Below, piece after piece: positions 6,503 through 9,384 of a stretch of 9,384 nucleotides of DNA. Source of the stretch: Methanobrevibacter sp. (GTDB taxonomy: Archaea; Methanobacteriota; Methanobacteria; Methanobacteriales; Methanobacteriaceae); NCBI GenBank assembly GCA_021442885.1, contig JABUVA010000013.1, positions 1-9,384 on the forward strand, in the 5' to 3' direction. The first letter of the stretch is position 1. Every line of letters begins with the position of its first letter. A program made the translations under genes and the position numbers. A model generated the notes under the pieces. It ran no database searches and was not told the DNA's origin. It saw only the letters and a program-made list of their open reading frames with translations.

Positions 6503-7543
6503 TTTTGCATATCTATGTGCAATATTACATGTTCCTTCTTTACTTACCATACATGCTCCTATTGGGTGTAATGGATTGCATGTTTTTCCAAATAGTTTAC
6601 AGTCTTCAGGTCTTGCCATTCCTCTTAATATAGGTCCGCAAATACATCCTTTTGGTGCTTCAGTAACTTCTTTAACTTCAATATCATATTTTTCACGTGC
6701 ATTAAAATCAGAAAACTCATCTTTAATTTCAAGTACAGAGTTTGGAATTTGTGGAAAACCTCTCCATTCTCTACTTTCTATTTTAAATACTTGTTCAATC
6801 ATATCTTGAGCAATTACATTTCCTTCTTCACGAACTGCACGATTATATTCATTTTCCATTTTTGGTTCATCATATTTAATTTGCCTTAGAATCATATAAA
6901 CAGACATTAAAATATCTAATGGATTAAAACCAGCTACTGATTGAGGAATATGGTATTTATCTGAAAAATAATCAAATGGTTTTGTTCCAATAATTGTACA
7001 AACATGTCCGGGTTCTATTAATGCATCTACATTTGTCTGACCTGAATTTATCAAGAAATCAATTGCAGGAGGTATTAATCTGTGGCATGAGAGTATAGAA
7101 AAGTTTTCAGGAGGTTTTGATAATAATTCTGCTGCTGTTGTTGGAGCTGTTGTTTCAAAACCTGCAGCTATAAAAGCAACATCATTATCTTCTTTTTCTG
7201 CTATTTCAATAGCTTTATTAATTCCATATACTACTCTAACATCTCCTCCTTCTGCTTTTGCCTCTGCTAGTGATCCATTAGAACCTGGAACTCTTAACAT
7301 GTCTCCAAAGGTAGTTATAGTAACTCCTTTATTGATTAGTTCAATTGCTTCATCAATTTCACGAGAAGGTACAACACAAACAGGACAACCAGGACCTGCA
7401 ACTATTTCTACTTCATCTGGAAGGAGTGTTCTTATTCCATTTTCCATTATTGTATGTTCATGAGATCCACAAACATGCATTATTTTAACAGGAGTGGATA
7501 TGTCTTCTATTTTCTTTATTAAAGTTTTTGAAAGATTTTTCAT
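6497..7543 (-). CDS. hypD: Hydrogenase maturation protein HypD
   Basis: HypD works with HypC to assemble the Fe(CN)2CO group of [NiFe]-hydrogenases, taking cyanide from HypE and delivering the iron centre to the hydrogenase precursor. The 348-residue protein contains the family motifs MHVCGSHEHTI (22-32, with C25), AGPGCPVCVVP (49-59, with C53 and C56), TTFGDMLRVPGS (77-88), AAGFETTAPT (126-135), HRLIPPA (154-160), EPGHVCTIIG (177-186), GFNPLDIL (205-212) and a cysteine-rich C-terminus (C300, C302, C315, C322, C331, C339) that includes the [4Fe-4S] ligands. All functional cysteines appear intact. GGTG at 7554-7551 lies seven bases before the ATG. It is the first gene of the four-gene minus-strand operon; other hyp genes are not in view. 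The promoter lies in 7544-7644, opposite the fusion gene. Methanogens need it for Frh, Mvh and Ech/Eha-type hydrogenases. Confidence 0.97.
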   Translation of the reverse strand: MKNLSKTLIKKIEDISTPVKIMHVCGSHEHTIMENGIRTLLPDEVEIVAGPGCPVCVVPSREIDEAIELINKGVTITTFGDMLRVPGSNGSLAEAKAEGGDVRVVYGINKAIEIAEKEDNDVAFIAAGFETTAPTTAAELLSKPPENFSILSCHRLIPPAIDFLINSGQTNVDALIEPGHVCTIIGTKPFDYFSDKYHIPQSVAGFNPLDILMSVYMILRQIKYDEPKMENEYNRAVREEGNVIAQDMIEQVFKIESREWRGFPQIPNSVLEIKDEFSDFNAREKYDIEVKEVTEAPKGCICGPILRGMARPEDCKLFGKTCNPLHPIGACMVSKEGTCNIAHRYAKR

Positions 7544-7644
7544 TATTTAACACCAAAAGTTTTTTAGTAAAACTTAATATTACATTAATTGTAATATATA
7601 TTAAATGATTAATTAATATTTTTTTATTATTAGGGCGGATATTT
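7544..7644. promoter_or_regulatory. Divergent promoter region between hypD and the fusion gene
   Basis: About 100 A/T-rich bases separate the two start codons. TTTAATATATATTA, read on the minus strand around 7590-7603, is a good TATA candidate for hypD and would place transcription start near 7570-7575. The same AT block, or ATTAATATTTTTTTAT at 7612-7627, could serve the plus-strand gene. Upstream of the plus-strand ATG is AGGGCGGAT (7632-7640), a weak ribosome binding site four bases away. An 8+5+8 palindrome lies between the hypD TATA candidate and its predicted start. Confidence 0.5.
7577..7597. repeat. Palindrome in the divergent promoter, candidate operator
   Basis: ATATTACA (7577-7584) and TGTAATAT (7590-7597) form a perfect inverted repeat around TTAAT. 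It overlaps the expected hypD core promoter, where a dimeric repressor could block RNA polymerase. The regulator is unknown, and the A/T-rich background makes a chance repeat possible. Confidence 0.4.
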
Positions 7645-9294
7645 ATGTTTATTAATAATAGAGTTTTAGCTATTATCTCGGCTAAGGAGGACTCAGAGGA
7701 AATTCCTCGTAAAAATTTACGTATATTAGGTGATAAACCTATTATTGCTCATACTATTGATACATTAAAGGAATCTGAGTATATAGATGATATTGTTGTT
7801 TTAACAGACGACATTAATATTTCAAGAATTTCTGAATTATTTGGTGTTAGTTCAGTTAGAAGTAGTAGTTGTGAAGCTTCTATAGAGCAGTGTATTTACG
7901 ATGCAATGCTTCATAAAGAAAAGGCTGTTTTTGATGAATATGACATTGTCTTAATTATTAAACCTAATGCACCATTAATTTCAGTAGAATCTATTAATAA
8001 TGTTATTGAAAAATTTGAAAACCATAGTGTTGATAGTGTTCTTTCAGTTAAAGAAGATACTAATTTAAGATGGAGTTTTGATGGTCAAAATAATAGATAT
8101 TTCCCATTATTTTCTGAAAGAGTTAATGTAAAAGATTTACTTCCTCAATTCTCTGAAACTGGAACAATTGTAGCTACACGTCGTAGATTTGTTAATGGTG
8201 AAGGCAACCTTGGTTTAAATATAGATTTAATTGAGTTGTCTAAAAAAGAAAGTATGATTATTGAAACTTTTGAAGATTTATGGCTTGCTGAGAGATACTT
8301 AGATAAAAAGAGAATTGTTATTGTAGTTAATGCTTTTGAAAGTATTGGTTTAGGTCATGTAAGGAGATGTCTTGCAATAGCTTCAAAATTAATTGTTCAT
8401 GACGTTATTTTTGTGTCTAACCGTAATTATCCTTTAGGAATTGAAGCTATTAAAGATCAGAATTATCCTTGTTTTACTTATGGTAACTCTAATGAAATAT
8501 TTGATGTTATTGATAAAATTAATCCCGATTTAATTATTAATGATATTTTAGACACTAGTTTAGAGTATGTTTCAACTTTAACTGATAAAAATTATTTTGT
8601 TGTGAATTTTGAAGATTTAGGTCCAGGAATAGAAGCAGCAAATCTTGTTTTTAATTCATTATCTGATTATGGTATTGATCTTCCAAATGTTTATACTGGA
8701 TATAAATACTATATTTTAGAAGATGAATTTTATTTCCAACCACATAAAACAATCCAAAGAGATGTTCACAATGTTTTAATATTGTTTTTAGGAAATGATC
8801 CAAATAATCTAACTGAAAGAACTTTACAAGCTTTATTGAATTCTGGATTTTCTGGACGTATTGATATTTTGTTAGGAATTGGATATCCTAATAAAAGTGA
8901 TTTAATTGAAAAATATGAAATCTATAGTCATGTTGCTATATATGATGAAGTTAGAAGTATTAATGAATTAATATTTAAATCAGATATTGTATTTACTTCA
9001 GCAGGTAGAACAACTTATGAGGCTTGTTCTATGGGAGTCCCATGTATCTGTATCTGTCAGGATAATCGTGAATTAACTAATTCTTTTGTTAATGACCAAA
9101 ATGGTTTTATAAATCTTGGTTTAGCAGAAAATGTTAGTGAAGAAGACATTATTAATAATTTCATTTATTTACTTGAAAATTATGAACGTAGACAAAATAT
9201 AAGTCAAAGAATGCTTAGTTTTGATTTAAGAGATGGTTTTAATAATGTTTGGAATATAATTAAGAAGAATTATTCTGATTTTGAAGAATTCTAA
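7645..9294 (+). CDS. Fusion of CMP-sialate-synthetase-like and PseG-like domains
   Basis: A 549-residue two-domain protein. Residues 1-220 follow the acylneuraminate cytidylyltransferase (NeuA/PseF) fold: VLAIISAKEDSEEIPRKN (7-24), the stretch IIKPNAPL (104-111) and the end helix FEDLWLAERYL (209-219). Residues 223-549 follow PseG/SpsG, UDP-sugar hydrolases of the glycosyltransferase-B fold: IGLGHVRRCLAIA (234-246) with the catalytic-type H238, FLGNDPNNLTE (381-391) and SAGRTTYEACSMGVP (452-466) with E459. In pseudaminic acid synthesis PseG releases the sugar from UDP and PseF makes the CMP-sugar, so a fusion would join two steps of one pathway. However, the N-terminal nucleotide loop (usually ARGGSKGIPRKN) and the Asp pair before the last helix are altered here, so CMP transfer is doubtful. 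No signal peptide or membrane segment. Single-gene unit, divergent from hypD, closed by a terminator. A role in surface glycan or pseudomurein sugar supply is inference. Confidence 0.85.
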   Translation: MFINNRVLAIISAKEDSEEIPRKNLRILGDKPIIAHTIDTLKESEYIDDIVVLTDDINISRISELFGVSSVRSSSCEASIEQCIYDAMLHKEKAVFDEYDIVLIIKPNAPLISVESINNVIEKFENHSVDSVLSVKEDTNLRWSFDGQNNRYFPLFSERVNVKDLLPQFSETGTIVATRRRFVNGEGNLGLNIDLIELSKKESMIIETFEDLWLAERYLDKKRIVIVVNAFESIGLGHVRRCLAIASKLIVHDVIFVSNRNYPLGIEAIKDQNYPCFTYGNSNEIFDVIDKINPDLIINDILDTSLEYVSTLTDKNYFVVNFEDLGPGIEAANLVFNSLSDYGIDLPNVYTGYKYYILEDEFYFQPHKTIQRDVHNVLILFLGNDPNNLTERTLQALLNSGFSGRIDILLGIGYPNKSDLIEKYEIYSHVAIYDEVRSINELIFKSDIVFTSAGRTTYEACSMGVPCICICQDNRELTNSFVNDQNGFINLGLAENVSEEDIINNFIYLLENYERRQNISQRMLSFDLRDGFNNVWNIIKKNYSDFEEF

Positions 9295-9312
9295 ATTCTT
9301 CTCTTTTTTTTT
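9283..9312 (+). terminator. Hairpin plus T9 terminator of the fusion gene
   Basis: GAAGAATT (9283-9290) pairs perfectly with AATTCTTC (9294-9301) around a three-base loop, followed two bases later by nine T residues (9304-9312). The TAA stop at 9292-9294 lies in the loop and the first base of the 3' arm. The oligo-T tract alone would suit archaeal termination; the hairpin gives it the look of a bacterial intrinsic terminator. On the other strand no T tract follows, so it points one way. Confidence 0.7.
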
Positions 9313-9319
9313 AATAAAT

Positions 9320-9384
9320 TTAGCTATTTTCTTTAATCATTTCATTTATTTTTTCTCTTAATTTTTCACTTTCTAATTTTTGAT
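9320..9384 (-). CDS. C-terminal end of an unidentified gene (partial)
   Basis: On the minus strand the only open frame entering the window from the right reads QKLESEKLREKINEMIKENS and then TAA (9322-9320). The other two frames hit stops within a few codons. The Lys/Glu/Leu/Ile pattern looks like the end of a helical, possibly coiled-coil protein. Twenty residues do not allow identification. It converges on the fusion gene with 25 bases between stops. Confidence 0.45.
   Translation of the reverse strand, partial: QKLESEKLREKINEMIKENS

Noticed and set aside
3686..6809. Plus-strand open frames at 3686-3886, 5506-5703, 6151-6633 and 6576-6809
   Set aside because: All lie opposite well-supported genes of the hypD operon and show hydrophobic or Ser/Pro-rich products typical of antisense reading.
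1..9384. Mobile elements, CRISPR arrays, tRNA/rRNA genes or a defence island
   Set aside because: No transposase-like product, regularly spaced repeats, cloverleaf-like GC-rich segment or defence-type genes were seen; nearly all bases are taken by housekeeping genes.

Overview
The window looks like a piece of an AT-rich methanogenic archaeon, most likely of the order Methanobacteriales. Several lines of evidence agree. It carries an archaeal translation factor next to an archaeal RIO1 kinase, a Sep-tRNA:Cys-tRNA synthase, an archaeal-type phosphoglycolate phosphatase and the hydrogenase maturation protein HypD. The ribosome binding sites are of the AGGTGAT/GGTG/GGAG kind, the intergenic regions are very AT-rich, and oligo-T tracts stand at 3' ends. 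The genus cannot be fixed from sequence reading alone. The presence of MoeA argues mildly against Methanosphaera stadtmanae, which was reported to lack molybdopterin synthesis, so a Methanobrevibacter-like organism is a reasonable guess.

Layout. (1) 46-1157, minus strand: aIF-1A (TTG start) followed by RIO1, a translation/ribosome-biogenesis pair; a third gene may begin at the left edge. (2) 1158-1314: AT-rich divergent promoter region. (3) 1318-3313, plus strand: moeA, a stand-alone GyrI-like ligand-binding protein and an unrecognised 82-residue charged protein, closely spaced as an operon. (4) 3322-7543, minus strand: a tight four-gene operon transcribed hypD, phosphoglycolate phosphatase, TldE/PmbA, SepCysS, with gaps of 0 to 8 bases. 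It converges on region 3 with only 8 bases between stop codons. (5) 7544-7644: divergent promoter region with an 8+5+8 palindrome. (6) 7645-9294, plus strand: a 549-residue fusion of a CMP-sialate-synthetase-like domain and a PseG-like domain, closed by a hairpin plus T9 terminator. (7) Right edge: the last 20 codons of a convergent minus-strand gene.

How the genes work together. Most are core cell functions: start of translation and small-subunit maturation, molybdenum or tungsten cofactor assembly, [NiFe]-hydrogenase maturation, tRNA-dependent cysteine synthesis, and disposal of 2-phosphoglycolate. They suit a hydrogenotrophic methanogen. The most interesting gene is the cytidylyltransferase/PseG fusion. 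It has the fold signatures of nonulosonic acid (sialic or pseudaminic acid) activation, but several normally conserved active-site positions of its N-terminal half are replaced. It stands alone in its transcription unit, without the usual synthase partner in view. I found no mobile element, CRISPR array, rRNA or tRNA gene, and no clear defence system.
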